From positions 3,790,386 through 3,854,385 of the forward strand of contig LR746267.1 in NCBI GenBank assembly GCA_902729315.2: a stretch of DNA of 64,000 bases. Reading direction: 5' to 3'. The translations under genes were made by a program, and so were the position numbers. Below are positions 43,503-56,133 of this stretch, in pieces (within the stretch, counting starts at the first letter, position 1; each line of letters begins with the position of its first letter). The notes beneath the pieces were generated by a model, which saw only the letters and a program-made list of their open reading frames with translations, was not told the DNA's origin and ran no database searches. Origin of the DNA: Spirodela intermedia (taxonomy: Eukaryota > Streptophyta > Magnoliopsida > Alismatales > Araceae).

Positions 43503-45124
43503 TGATAAGTCTTCATTATCATGAGTTAATAATTAGTAAATAATATAGTTTTAACCTTAACTCATGATAAATAAACTTATATTTGTGTTAAAGTATGAAA
43601 AGTGGTTTTCAATTGATTAACGTGAATTTTTGGGTAATTATGTGATTTTATATGAATTTATATGATTTTTATAGTCTTACTTTTGAGATAAATGAAGAAA
43701 AAGAAATAAAAATTAAAAAAACAAAATGGGGGGGACCCACTGGCCAGCCGGGCCCGCAAGCCGGTCGGAAGTGCAGTCGGGGAGTAGCTGCGAGTAAGGG
43801 CTCGAGCGGCTTGGACCGATAGGGGCACGTGTGCGCCACCCCCTTTCCACGTCACCGGTGGCCAGTCGGCTGTGGGGCAAGGAGTGGTCATACACGCGCG
43901 AGAAAAGGACTTGCTTGTAAATGTAACATTACTATATATTCGCCCGAAAATTTAGTGCACAAGCGATGTGCAACTAAACCTGCGTCACCTTCCCCAAAAA
44001 GGGCGAGCAACCGGTGCGGGTTCAAATCCTCCTAGAGCCAAAATTTATATTTTTTTATCTGATTATCGCAACTTTCCTATAGATTGTCGGTGAAGGATTA
44101 AGCAATCAGAATTGTTGGATCATCGGCAAAAATGTCATCAACATGATTTGTGGAGCATTGTTACTAAAATTGCCAAACGATTCGTAATAAACGGATTGGA
44201 ATCCATCGAGTAAATCATCTCTGATTGATCGACGAACAAGCCATCGTCGGGAAGAGGACGATCTACTGGGAAATGAGTCGCCACCTCCTGAGAGCATACC
44301 AGATGCGATGAAGAGCCTCTTCTTGCTGCGCGGACCTGAGGATGAAGCTCCCTAACACACGTCCCATCTCCATCCAATTCCTCTCCATCATGTGACAGCC
44401 GCCAGAGAGCCGCAAAGTCGCCGTTTTTCTACTCTGCTGGGTGACAGCTGTCGGAGACGATTCGACGGCTGATCTCTAGACTTCGCAAGGAGATCTAGAG
44501 ATTGCCCACGTCGTCCTTGTCCAAGGAGAGCCTTCGAGGTCGTGGACACTACATGACGATCCTCCCGAACACTCAGGATTCAGATGCATCACCAATGCGA
44601 TGTTGGAACTCTGTTTTCCTACTTTCTTGCTTTCAACTTAACTTTCGCTTCATTTAGTGATAATTTATGTGATTCAAATTTACCAAGATATACTTCATTC
44701 TATTACGATTCTTTCGACTTTTACAGATCTTAATTTGATCAATTAAATCGTATGTACTCGCTTACGTAAGAATCGCCGGGGGGAACTCTATTTTCGCCCA
44801 ATTCGCATTCGTCAGGCGCTGACGTCATCCTGACGTCCTCACCCTTATTTTTATTTTTCGTGAATTTTAAATATATTTCTTTTTCATTCCTAGTATAAAA
44901 TTCATAGAAAATATTATTCTTTGAGGAAAATTCTGAATAATTACCAGATATTATATTACATCCATGTGATCGACCTGGAAAATTACCGCTATTTTTGGAA
45001 GTTTTATTGAATTATAATTGATATATTTGTTCATAAATACTTCTAAATATCCGAAAATTTATATTTTCTAGTTTTATAAATTTTAAATTTGCGTGATTTA
45101 GTATACAACGACTAAGTCACGTCA
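43503..45124 (+). mobile_element. Solo Athila-family LTR in tandem unit 1
   Basis: A 1,622-bp LTR (TGATAAG...AAGTCACGTCA) is flanked by gtgct (43498-43502) and gtact (45125-45129), a target duplication with one change. It is more diverged than the LTRs of the nest and therefore older. It is present in both complete units at the same site, so it predates their duplication. Confidence 0.9.
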
Positions 45125-46119
45125 GTACTCTATCGCCAAGATACAATAACCTCAGCTCATGAAATTGTCCCTTGGTGCATCTAAGAGTTTAGTGTCAATC
45201 TTTGTCTTAGTCACTGATTTTGAGTTTCTATATTAAAAGAGCAAGAAGCCATCAAGAACAACAATGAGCATAGTTAAGATAGGAAAACATTGAAAATGAT
45301 TAAAATGATTACCTCTACCATAGCCTTGGACCTTGACTCATGAAAGACATGCCCTCATATTTGTTAGAATATGAGGATGATATCATCTAAGTCTTTGGAG
45401 AAGAACATCTAAAAGTACTAGGTATCATAGTAATTCCATATCAATCCATAGAGAAAATAAATATGAGTTATTAAATTGCGTATGCTATAATGTATGTCCA
45501 CCTTTCATAAAGTGTTTCCTATGATTTTGTAAGTGATGGAGCATGTACCATGAAGGACTAATGGTAGAGAGAGTCTACCAGTGTAACCAAGGATTGAGCA
45601 AAAAGCAGTCGATTCTCCCCCTAACATTCTAGGAAGATGATCTCATGCTAAGGGAAAGGAGAAAAATCAGCCACAAGAGAGGATGATCAGTGGAGCAATG
45701 ATTGTAGTTTTCTTGTCATGTGTCATGCCATTTTGGTAATCTCTTCGGGAAAATATGTAGGTTCTTCAGATATATATGAAGAAAGAGTATGGGCATGTTG
45801 GCATATTGAAAGCATAACATTTTGATATGATGAACACAAAATCAATAAATAGAGTTATGCTTGCTGCTTGTTAAGCTTGATATATGATTAAATATGCCTT
45901 TATGCACGAGCACAGATTTAATTCAATATAAATTCAAGAGGAGTCATAATGTTGAATTCCAACATTTGGTGATTTTACTATATGAAATTATTACCTTGCA
46001 TATTGGTGTAAAAATTGGTAATATTTATTGAAACTACCATTGTGGGAACCAATAGACTTTGAATATATATGTTACCACTTAACAGTTACATGAATTGGTT
46101 TCTCTTAGATGGGATTCAA

Positions 46120-46690
46120 GTTCTTAAAGGTCATGTCATATTGATTTTCAATCGTTCAAAATTTTAACTAGTTTTTACATTTAAACATTGAGACAATGAA
46201 AACTAGATGAGATATTTGGATCTTGATTTTTCTTTAAATTTAGTACCTTTCCAATAACTAATTTGTTTTGAACGATCATCTCATATAATCTCAATACTCT
46301 TTCTGAGATTTTATGTAGATAAATTTATAGCTAGGTTGAATGACAACATCTTCATCAAGGTGTATAATCCTGATGTGGTCTTCTTTTACTAGATTAAAGT
46401 GACAACACCTTCAACAATCAACTAGCCTCCTATTGTGCAGAGGACAACAAAACCAAGTTACATTTTGCCATCTCTTTCTCTAATTTATAGACGGACATCA
46501 AATCAAATGTCATCACCTAGAAAACCCATGGTAAAATCCATATTTATGTGAGAAAAAACTTGTGATTAAATTTTGATTGAATCACTCAAGGGAGCTTAAC
46601 CCAATAATCAGTTTTTGACTCCATAGCGCTGTTAGTCTAAAATATATTTTGAGGTGAAATTATGCGGAAGTTGACCTAGGTAATCTAAGA
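46120..46690 (+). repeat. Internal diverged repeat, copy a (unit 1)
   Basis: It aligns with 48752-49310 over several blocks, for example gtcatattgattttcaatcg against gtcatagtggttttcaacaa, and cactcaagggagcttaaccc against cacttaggggagctgaccct. The nature of the repeat is unknown. Both copies recur in unit 2 at +12,631. Confidence 0.6.
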
Positions 46691-46844
46691 ATCTAAGAAT
46701 GATGTGTTATTAGAGAGTGGACCTAAGCATGGGCAAATCACTATCAAAATTATTAAGTTCATTGGGTTTACATATATGAAAGTCAATTCAGCCTCCCTCC
46801 TCTTTCTTGGATCTAAGAGTGGGCAAAAATCTAATGAAGCCTTG

Positions 46845-46846
<2 letters not shown>

Positions 46847-46877
<31 letters not shown>
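46847..46877. repeat. (GA)n microsatellite, unit 1
   Basis: About 15 GA units within a conserved context (ccttgggg before, tagggct after). It is the paralogue of the tract at 5393. Confidence 0.9.
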
Positions 46878-46884
<7 letters not shown>

Positions 46885-48751
46885 CAAAATTAAGCCTTGG
46901 GGAGCTTGCAATGCCCCTAAGTAGGGCTATAGTGTTCATATACAGATTTATTTATGTATGACTTGACATTGAGTTGTTACCTTCTCAACTCCATGTACTA
47001 AAATGTTAAGCTTCATATACTAGAACATTAATACACACCCTAAGTTTCATGATTACCTGCTGCGATAGAGTTTTCATGCACTATAACATTCTACTTAATA
47101 TATTATAATATTACGTAATATAATTTGCTTGTGAAAACTATTATGCTAACTATATTTATCTTGATATATGTACTAAAATAGTTTCTATGCATAAAAGATT
47201 GATCTTGATATGTATCAGTCTTAAGTCTAATACATAAATTTCATAATATCACCTTCACAAATGGAGATTTTATGATTGATATATCTTGATCGACACTAGC
47301 ATAGTTTTCCTATACTAAAATATTAAACTATTTTTTTTACATAATTTCCATGTCTTAAAATTTCCTGCTTCACGGACCATGTTGTTTTATAATCATAATC
47401 TCCATGGATTGAAATGCACAGCTTGATCCTATAGTGTGAGCATTGAAATATGTATGCTATTTTCCAATCTAATTTCACACTTACTAAGTATGAAACTTGA
47501 TTTTCTTCTCTGTTCTACAAGATATTTTTAATATACTCAAGAAACCAGCTTAATATACTACATTAGTTGTGTATCACTATGTTTAAGTTTTATATTCTCC
47601 AAGATTTCAAGGTTATCATTAATTAATACTTGAGATGGCATCATCTAACCCCAACTAATTTTAAATTTAAAGTGAATGTTTTGAAGGTCACTTGCAATTT
47701 ATCTAATGATTTTAAGCTTGTGAAAATAACCTAGTATGATAATTTCTAAGTACAAGCTTGTATTAACTTCAAAACTTCGTCTAAGGTCTAAAACTCAATG
47801 TGGTTCTCCATAAATTATTTTTCTAATAGATTATAATTGAATGTGTTTTCTTAGACAACTAAGCAGCTCGTGTTGTCATATATCGTTTCAATTTAGTGTT
47901 GCAAGATTTGTTAAAGTTAGTTAATGAGAGGATTGATTTCTATATGATAACTTTTTAATCCCAAAGTTTAATTAATTATTTTATATCAATTATCAAATCC
48001 CAATATGATTGTCCTTTCCTATTTTTCCATCAAAGAATTTATGATTATCCATGTTGGAGCATTAAATGAATATTTCTTTGCTAATGACATACACATATAA
48101 GACCAATTAAAAGGTCAAATTACCACTCGATTATATCATGAGATACTCTTATGAATGTGGTTAAGTAAAATTGAATACATATTGATGAATAACTCAATGT
48201 AATAATGAAAAATACCCAAATAAGAATCCGAAGAATACTGGTAAATCTAAATATATTGAAAAATTTATTTTTTTGGATTTTATTGAGTGAAATCATTATT
48301 GTATATTTATGTGGAAATAATCAATATGTAGAAAAAAATGGATATGAAAGTTTAATTAGTCTATTATGTGCTCATGATGTGAGATCATTACTTTCAAATG
48401 ATTTTGATATCAAGTTAATTGATTGAATTGGCATCACTCAAACTATTACAAATGATTTCTTACATTCATGAATACCTTTAAAAATAATAATTTAAATATT
48501 CTAAATCAATGAAGTTATGACTTTATGTATTGAGATCATGATTCATGGAGTTTACTTGAAGATCATTTTTTCAGAGAAGATCTAAACAAGTTATGATTGT
48601 TAAATCATTACTTTGTTTAGGCATGTATTATCTTATATATTTTGATCATATCATATCATATCTTTATGAGTCTTGATGAAATCAATATGCTTAAAACATA
48701 GACATTATTATTTTACAGAAATATGTATTAGTTTCTTAACAAAATATCTAA

Positions 48752-49310
48752 ACTCTAAAAGGATATGTCATAGTGGTTTTCAACAATTCGAATTTCTAAC
48801 TAATTTTGGAATTTTGGATGTTGGGAGACAATAAAAAATAGGGGTGGCTTTTAAGCTTTTTTATGTAAAAATTTAGCATCTTTCTAATAGTGAATGAGTC
48901 TTGAATGGTCACCTCTACTCCCTCTACAGTCTCAAGAGCTCTGCTGATTTTGTTTACTTTCTAGTCAAACAACACAAAATCAACAAGTTGAGAAATAAAA
49001 CTCAAAGTTGACAATCTTTCTCAACTAGATCGATGTGGTAGTATCTTGCACATTTAATTATATGAAAAGAGGAAACCAAAAATCATGTTTGGATCACCAT
49101 CGTCATCGTCATAACTTTTGACATACCTTAAGTCAATGCCCTTGGTGAAATTCTTTCTCAATCTTTGTTGAAAAACCAGGCTATTAAATCTCGATTTAAT
49201 CACTTAGGGGAGCTGACCCTATAATTAGCTGTTGGTTACTAAGAGCTGTAAATCTAGAATATAATTTATGTGTGAGATTTTGTGGGATTTGAGTCTGTCA
49301 ATTAGTAGTT
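48752..49310 (+). repeat. Internal diverged repeat, copy b (unit 1)
   Basis: Counterpart of 46120-46690 in the same orientation, at an offset of about 2.63 kb. Confidence 0.6.
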
Positions 49311-52300
49311 GTAATCAAAGATGGTTAATTTGGTGGAAGCCAAGAATTGGGGTTCCTCAAAGAGTGGAATTAAGTAATTTTTAAGAATTGGGGAATCCAA
49401 GATTTTGGAACGATCTCAAAACTCTTAGAGTGATTTAGATTTAGACCCTATAAACCATTAGGGTAAATTTTAGAGAAACGAGACTAAGGAGATCAGCAAG
49501 AAGTTGACCAAAGTCAAAATTAGGAACCAATCGATTTAGCCCATTTTTTTGATCTAAGTCTGACCTAAAATTCGGCAATGTAGTCTTAAAATTTGTGAAT
49601 CTTACCAACAATTTAAAACTTTAATACAACATAACAGTCTTGTGAAATCCATTATGAGGTGAAAACAATTTATATACTGAAAATGAGAGATGTTGCAAGC
49701 ATTGGTTTTCTCTTTTAAGTTTAAGAATAATTGATACTCATGTAAACAACTCCAATATTCAATTAAAAATTTCACTTAAATCAAAAATGGCAAAGGAGAG
49801 GGGAGAGGAGGAAGGGTTGAATTGATTCTTTTAATTTTATGCCAGCTTTTCAAACCTTTCTGATCTCCTTTCTTTGATCTTAAATTCTCCTAGATTTCTT
49901 ATATATAAATTTCTAATGATCCAAGATTTAAATGGTGGTTAGATCCTCTACTTATGTTCACTTTTAAAGAACACCATGTTCTTGGATTCCACTAAACCAA
50001 ATATATTTAATTAACAATAAATTACTGGCTTCAGCTTTGATAAAATTTCTCTCATAAGTTTTTTTTCTAGATTCACATGTCTATGTTAGAAAAAGTTGAT
50101 TATACAGCTCTGCTCCCATGAGGTCATTAAGCCAGCCTTAATCACAAGCTTATTCCATATAATATAATGAAAATATCACTATAGGACATTTCTATATTTT
50201 GATAGAATTTTGAATCACATATAAAAATTTGATGAAGAAGAAGTTTAATTGCACTTGATTTTTACTTTCTCTACATCATGAAGCTATTTGAATGATGAAG
50301 ACATTGTCACCAAAATCATGTTGAGGAATATTGTGTTGGAATCAAGGTTTGCTCATCAACTCAACGTTTCTCATTGTTTGACCAAGTTTCATAGATTACT
50401 CAAATTTGCATATAATTCTTTTAAAACTTCATTATGAATAAAGTTTAGAGCATCATGAGATCAATGGTGAATGCTATTTTGTCTCTTTAATCATCAGAGA
50501 GAGGTTGAATTTATAAAAAGATTTTAATCACAACCTTAGTTCATTTTCTATTGTTGTTCAACATAAAAATTCTAAACTTTGTTAGAAATTTAAACTGTCA
50601 GAAATACATATGACCCATCCTATGATGATTTGTATATCCTTTAAAGTTAAACCAATAAACATAACCTTTAAATTTAATATACATATGTATGAGGCTAATA
50701 GTTCTAGCATATTCGATAGAAATATGTTTTTGTTAAAATAGAACCACAAATAACTTTATGAAGTAATAAGTTTACAATAAAAGTAAATTCAAATCATTTA
50801 CAATAAAAAGTGATTAAATAGTAGACATAAAAATCCTCATATCATTCTTTTATTTATATATTTATTTCCATAATTTATGATATCTTGAAATCATTTTCCA
50901 ATCAATATTTGGACAAGTTTAGATAACCATTTAAACATTGCATATTCAATTATTAAATTCCCCATAAACTTGATAAGCAGTAATAATTTCATATCATAAA
51001 ATTTTAGTTTAGAAATTTTTGTACCAATATTTTACTTCCAGCATTCACATTAAACCCAAATTTTCAATTACTTTTTAGTGAGAAGCAATTTTCATAATTA
51101 TTGATAGTTTCACTAATAGAAATTAATGATTTGAAGTGGAAAATTTATCATAATTACAAAATTCCGAATATGAGAATCACATAAATTGATTATCTTTTCA
51201 AAATTTAGTATCTAAATTATATATGTTTTTATCATTAATTAACTTCGTGTAGATGTCCTGATGACTACTCATGTATGATATAAAAACAGAATTATTAGTA
51301 TTACTTGATACATATTATGTGTGTCTGTCATTGTCAAAACCTTATAGGATAATTAAGGCTAACAAAGGCAACAACACACATCATCTAAAATTTTTGTTTA
51401 TGAATACTCATAATTCGAAGTTCTTTTGAGGGTTATCTAATCCTTTCCTAGAACAACCACCAGAATTTAATAAAAGAGATTATCATTTTTCATTCATAAC
51501 AATTTGGTCCATATGTTATTGTATGCTATGACTTAATGTCTCTATCTTGTAAGCCATGTTCATAGATATAGACATTTGAAATAGTGTACTATATTGACTG
51601 ATATAGACATGCCAATATTTTTAGAGTAAACAAAATATAGAATCACGCACTTCATCTGATAAACTACTACAATTAAACATGACCTAAGTTTTAATACCAT
51701 CTGACATACTTTGAATGGAATGAACAGAAAATGATAAACTATTCATGAGACGTATGTCATAGCTGCAAATATAATTATTATAAGCTTTGTATCATATTAT
51801 AAATACTATTTAAGGTTCAAAACTACAAGGCTTCAACTCATTGGTTAATTGGTTGAAGCTGGAATGACAACAGAGTTGCGAATTTCAGTACAAGGTGTGA
51901 GGGACTGCCCGCATGGGCACCCACCCCAGTTGAATATCCACATGTCAGGTCCGTCGAATACTCCAATCCGAAAGTCACCGTGTGCAGGAATTGACCCCTA
52001 AATCCCCTCCACGTGTTGATGAGTTACGAATAATACAAAAAACCAGTGAAATGAGCGTTTTTAATTATTATGGAAAAAAAGTTCATTCAACCCTGCGTGG
52101 CAAAGTTGCCGTCTGCCCCGGGAATTGCATGGCTGCGTCTCGTAATACGAGTGCTGAGAGACACTCGTGTCGCCAACCAGAGTAGACTGACGATGTCCAC
52201 ACTGCATGAGGGGACAGTATACAAACTGTCAAACTTCAACGGTCGTCGTTGTCCGACGATGACCGAGGGCCAGAGTATTTGATTCTTCCATCGCCGCCTA

Positions 52301-52362
52301 CATGAAGTCAAGAACACGAGTCATCTCTGCCTCCTACGCCAAAATGGCCGTCGCCCTCGAGA

Positions 52363-52375
52363 CTACAAATAGAGG
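52363..52375 (+). promoter_or_regulatory. TATA-like box of desaturase copy 2
   Basis: ctacaaatagagg is identical in sequence and position to copy 1. The upstream region, including the G-box (52010-52015) and the SINE-like stretch (51821-51941), is also unchanged. Confidence 0.6.
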
Positions 52376-52492
52376 CAGCTCGGAGTTCAAAGCAGAGCAC
52401 AACCAACCCCCCATTGGTTACGTAAGTAAGTTTTCTCGTCCTCCTCCAGCTGCAATCCCCTGCTATACTGCTCTTCGACCCGTCTGAGAAGG

Positions 52493-53677
52493 ATGGGCGC
52501 CGGCGGCAGGATGTTCGCAGAGGAGGAGAGCCGCCCACTGTCCCGATACTCTAACAAAGGGAAACGGAAGGGTTTCGGTGCCGTCCACCGCTTCCCGGCG
52601 GAGAAACCGCCCTTTACCCTCGGCGATCTCAAGAGGGCCATCCCGCCTCACTGTTTCGAACGATCAGCCCTCCGTTCCTTCTCTCACCTCTCAAGAGACC
52701 TCATCCTCTCCGCTACGCTTCTCTACCTCGCAATCAGCTTCATCCCCCTCCTCCCCTCGCGACTTCAGATCGTCGCGTGGCCGGTGTACTGGGCCGCACA
52801 GGGCGCCGTGCTCACGGCCCTTTGGATCCTCGGCCACGAGTGCGGCCACAACGCCTTCTCTCCCTACGCCCTCCTCGACGACATCGTCGGAATGGTGCTC
52901 CACTCCGCTCTCCTCATCCCTTACTTCTCCTGGAAGTACAGCCACCGCCACCACCACACCAACACCAACAACATCGACCTCGACGAGGTGTGGGTCCCCA
53001 AGACCAAGCCCAACCTGTCCCCCCTGGCCAAGTACCAGAACAACCCCCTCGGCCGTGTCGTCGGCTGGCTGGTCGCGCTCACGGTCGGCTGGCCGCTGTA
53101 CCTGGCCTTCAACATCGAGAGCCGCTTCTACGACCGTTTTGCCAGCCACTACGATCCCTACGGCCCCATCTACAACGACCGCGAGAGGACCCAAGTGATC
53201 ATCTCCGACCTTGGCGTCCTCGCAACGGTCGCACTCCTCCTGAAGCTCTGCGCCGCCTATTCTCCAGCTGCCGTCGTCGGGCTGTACGTGCTTCCCTGGA
53301 TGGTGGCCAACGGCTTCATCGTGGTGACGTCGTACCTGCAGCACACGCACCCCTCGCTCCCCCACTACGACTCATCGGAGTGGGAATGGTTCAAGGGGGC
53401 CCTGGCGACTGTGGACAGGGATTTCGGTCCGGTGCTCAACAAAGTGCTGCATAACTTCACGGAGACGCACGTGGCGCACCACCTCTTCTCCAAAATGCCT
53501 CACTACCACGCCCTGGAGGCCACCCGGGCCATCCGGCCCATTCTCGGGGAGTACTACCAGTTCGACCGGACTCCCGTCCTCAAGGCGATGTGGAGGGAGG
53601 CGAACGAGTGCCTCTTCGTCCAACCTGACCAAGGCTCGGACAAGAGCGGAGTGTTCTGGTACAGCAATAAGCTGTGA
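52493..53677 (+). CDS. FAD2-like microsomal fatty-acid desaturase, copy 2
   Basis: This 394-residue protein is identical to copy 1 except for Ser instead of Ala at residue 67 (codon 52691-52693, GCA to TCA). That site is in the region before the first membrane segment, away from the histidine boxes (115-119, 151-155 and 326-330). Promoter, leader and 3' flank carry no difference that I could find, so both copies should share regulation and catalysis, raising gene dose. The constant 12,631-bp offset shows it arose by tandem duplication of the whole unit. At least the start of another unit follows at 63228, so a further copy may lie beyond the window. Confidence 0.93.
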   Translation: MGAGGRMFAEEESRPLSRYSNKGKRKGFGAVHRFPAEKPPFTLGDLKRAIPPHCFERSALRSFSHLSRDLILSATLLYLAISFIPLLPSRLQIVAWPVYWAAQGAVLTALWILGHECGHNAFSPYALLDDIVGMVLHSALLIPYFSWKYSHRHHHTNTNNIDLDEVWVPKTKPNLSPLAKYQNNPLGRVVGWLVALTVGWPLYLAFNIESRFYDRFASHYDPYGPIYNDRERTQVIISDLGVLATVALLLKLCAAYSPAAVVGLYVLPWMVANGFIVVTSYLQHTHPSLPHYDSSEWEWFKGALATVDRDFGPVLNKVLHNFTETHVAHHLFSKMPHYHALEATRAIRPILGEYYQFDRTPVLKAMWREANECLFVQPDQGSDKSGVFWYSNKL

Positions 53678-56128
53678 CCGGCATGAACAGCGAACGCTGC
53701 CCTTCGGCGCGATGGTGATGCCGGTTTACATCCTCGGCCTTACTTATCTTCGGTTGAATTCTTTATCCATTCTTTGCAGTGGATGAAAGCGCCTCATTTG
53801 GGCGCTCCACAACGAAATTAAGATGAATTATTTGTTGTTCATGGTATACTTGTACGTAAATGACTGTCTTATCAGTAATTTATCCAAGCCAATGCTTTTT
53901 GTTCGTGGCAGTCTCTTAGATGGCTCCGCGGCGCCGCTACCAACAGATTCGCCGGTTTTCCTACTCGCCGTCTCCGGGTCTCATGTTTCCAACGGTGTGC
54001 CACGTACCAACTCTGGTTTGGAAAGGTTTACTATGCAGCCGGCTCCGCCGTCTACTCCACCGTGTGGGGTGCTGTTATTGTACTGGTGAAACGTCAAACA
54101 TTTGCGCCGTTTCCCTACTTTTTACGAAACTGACTCACATCCGTCTCTCTCCTCTCTCGCTTCTATTTTTCTGTTTTGCTCACTAATGAAAGGTTGGATT
54201 GAAAATACTATTAAGGGCACGTTTGTCATAACAAAAGAAATGTACTCGGAGAGACTCTCTGATCCAAAAGTGCTGCATTTACTAATGTAAGTAGATACTT
54301 TTTGCAGTACTGGTGGCAAAATTTTGATTAGTTTTCAATGCATACACCTAATAAGGAGTTGATTTTCTTATAACCTATATCGTAGTTGTAAAATCTGTGA
54401 TTACTAAACTAGTGGTATCCACTTCATCGAAAAAGTTTACATCTTGTTCAATTAGATGACAATAGCGATTTTTTCAATGGAGATTTATTTGAAGAAGTTT
54501 ACATGAAATTACGTTTGAGATATTATAGTAATAGCTTCGTGACTATCATGGTAAATTCATTTGTAAATTACATGAGTCAATTTATGGTTTTTGACAAATA
54601 TTTGCATGATGATATTTCAAATTATCTACTTTATTAATCTAATTTAGATACAGTTAATTCAAGTCCAATTATTTCTTGTTTATAAATGACTCTAGTTCTT
54701 CATTTGTGCTCCATTCGTTTCAAGTAGTACTATTGTACTAGACATTCACTTTCAATCATTAATATTGTGATTGCTTTCTTGCATACCCAATATAAAATTA
54801 AATATTTTGATGATTGGAAGTATTTTTTGGGTTTAGAAATTTCACATTCTTTAACATGGATGGTTGTCTTAATACTTTTATACTTTGCAATGATTTGAAG
54901 ATAGTGACTTTCTTGATTCTAAACTTACAGTTGTTCATCTATACCTTCAATCATAACTCAATGTCACAACTAGAAAGAACTGTATAAAATCCATCATACA
55001 TTGGAAATTAATTGGCAGGTTTTTGTACTTAACCTTTGCAGTACACAAACATCCCCATTTGACAACAATGCATCATATGTTTTGATATTTCATGTAAACT
55101 TTTGATCACTAGTTTTTACTATTTTCTTCAATCTCTTTATAAATCTAAACATTCTTAGATGCAAATTGGGCTACTTCTAATTCTCACAAATGAATCACTG
55201 AAATTTTCATTTTTCTAAAAGAATCATTGGTCTCTTGAAGGACAAGGAAATAATCAACAATATCAAGGTTGGTTGCTGAAGTTGAATAGGAAGTATTGTC
55301 ACTAGTATTAGAAAACTACTTTGATTACAACAGTTAATGAAGAAAATTGGCATCAAAGCACTAATCCAACACCTTTTTTTCATGATGGAGTTGAACTAAT
55401 TCCCCTATTAGTTTGGTTGGTGTCTTGCCCAGAAATGTGAGGTTTATTGGAGCACACCACCTTAAGGAGAAAAATATTCAACATCATTTAGAGGAAAAAG
55501 ATCTAACTGTCTTGTAAAATTCTCTTTGGTTCTTTTATCTACAGAAATATCATTTTCTCCCTCTATAATTACAAGAGGATTTCCATATACTATGTGGATC
55601 ATGCTGAATGACTTATTTTTCATATGCTCACCTGTGTACAATCTTGTCATTGCAATTTTTTATGTGATTATATGTAAACATCCATTTTTGTGGTTAACAC
55701 TATTTTTTATTACTATTCCATTGTTGGTATTCCTACCTTTCTATGTTCACATCAATCGGATATATAAGGAGGCCAACTATCATTAATGATAGGACATGTG
55801 CACATAAATAGGTGGGGAGGGAGAGGGAAGAGAATGAGTTTAAAAGTGGGGACAATGATGACACTAATGACAATAATGTCTTTCAATGATGACAATGATG
55901 ACATAAATAGGACAGGTTGCAGCTTGCATTGGCTAATCCTCACTATAAATAGTTCATCAAGCCAAGGTAAAAGGAGATTTAATTAAGATGGAATCAAATT
56001 ATATCATTAAAATATTTGTGCTGAAGCTAGAGATGATGTTAAGAAGCAAGTTTTTTCTTGAAGTACATCAATCAGGGTGGTGTTGTGCTTTATGAGAAAC
56101 TTTTCATCTATAATGTTTGATAGTTCTG
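53678..56128. other. 3' flank of desaturase copy 2
   Basis: Matches 41047-43497. No gene is seen beyond the probable 3' UTR. Confidence 0.55.
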
Positions 56129-56133
56129 GTGCT

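Larger units (their letters stand above)
37966..50596. repeat. Tandem unit 1 (12,631 bp)
   Basis: Starts at gtcagaaatagatatgaccc. The whole segment recurs 12,631 bp downstream at constant offset. I found five base differences from unit 2 (37976, 38051, 38410, 40060, 43956). It contains one desaturase gene, a solo LTR and a GA tract. Confidence 0.93.
45130..50596. other. Gene-free downstream flank in unit 1
   Basis: AT-rich. From 45421 it aligns with the 5095-5737 flank of the broken copy, and from 47521 with 25021 onward. It contains an internal diverged duplication (about 46120-46690 against 48752-49310). The 73-codon frame at 48205-48426 has no recognisable domain. Confidence 0.6.

Noticed and set aside
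46847-46961. Frames across GA tracts (also at 26169 and 59335)
   Set aside because: Dipeptide repeats from microsatellites, with no support as genes.
48205-48426. 73-codon frame present in both tandem units
   Set aside because: Both copies are equal because of the recent duplication, so sharing is not evidence of coding. AT-rich, no domain, no promoter seen.
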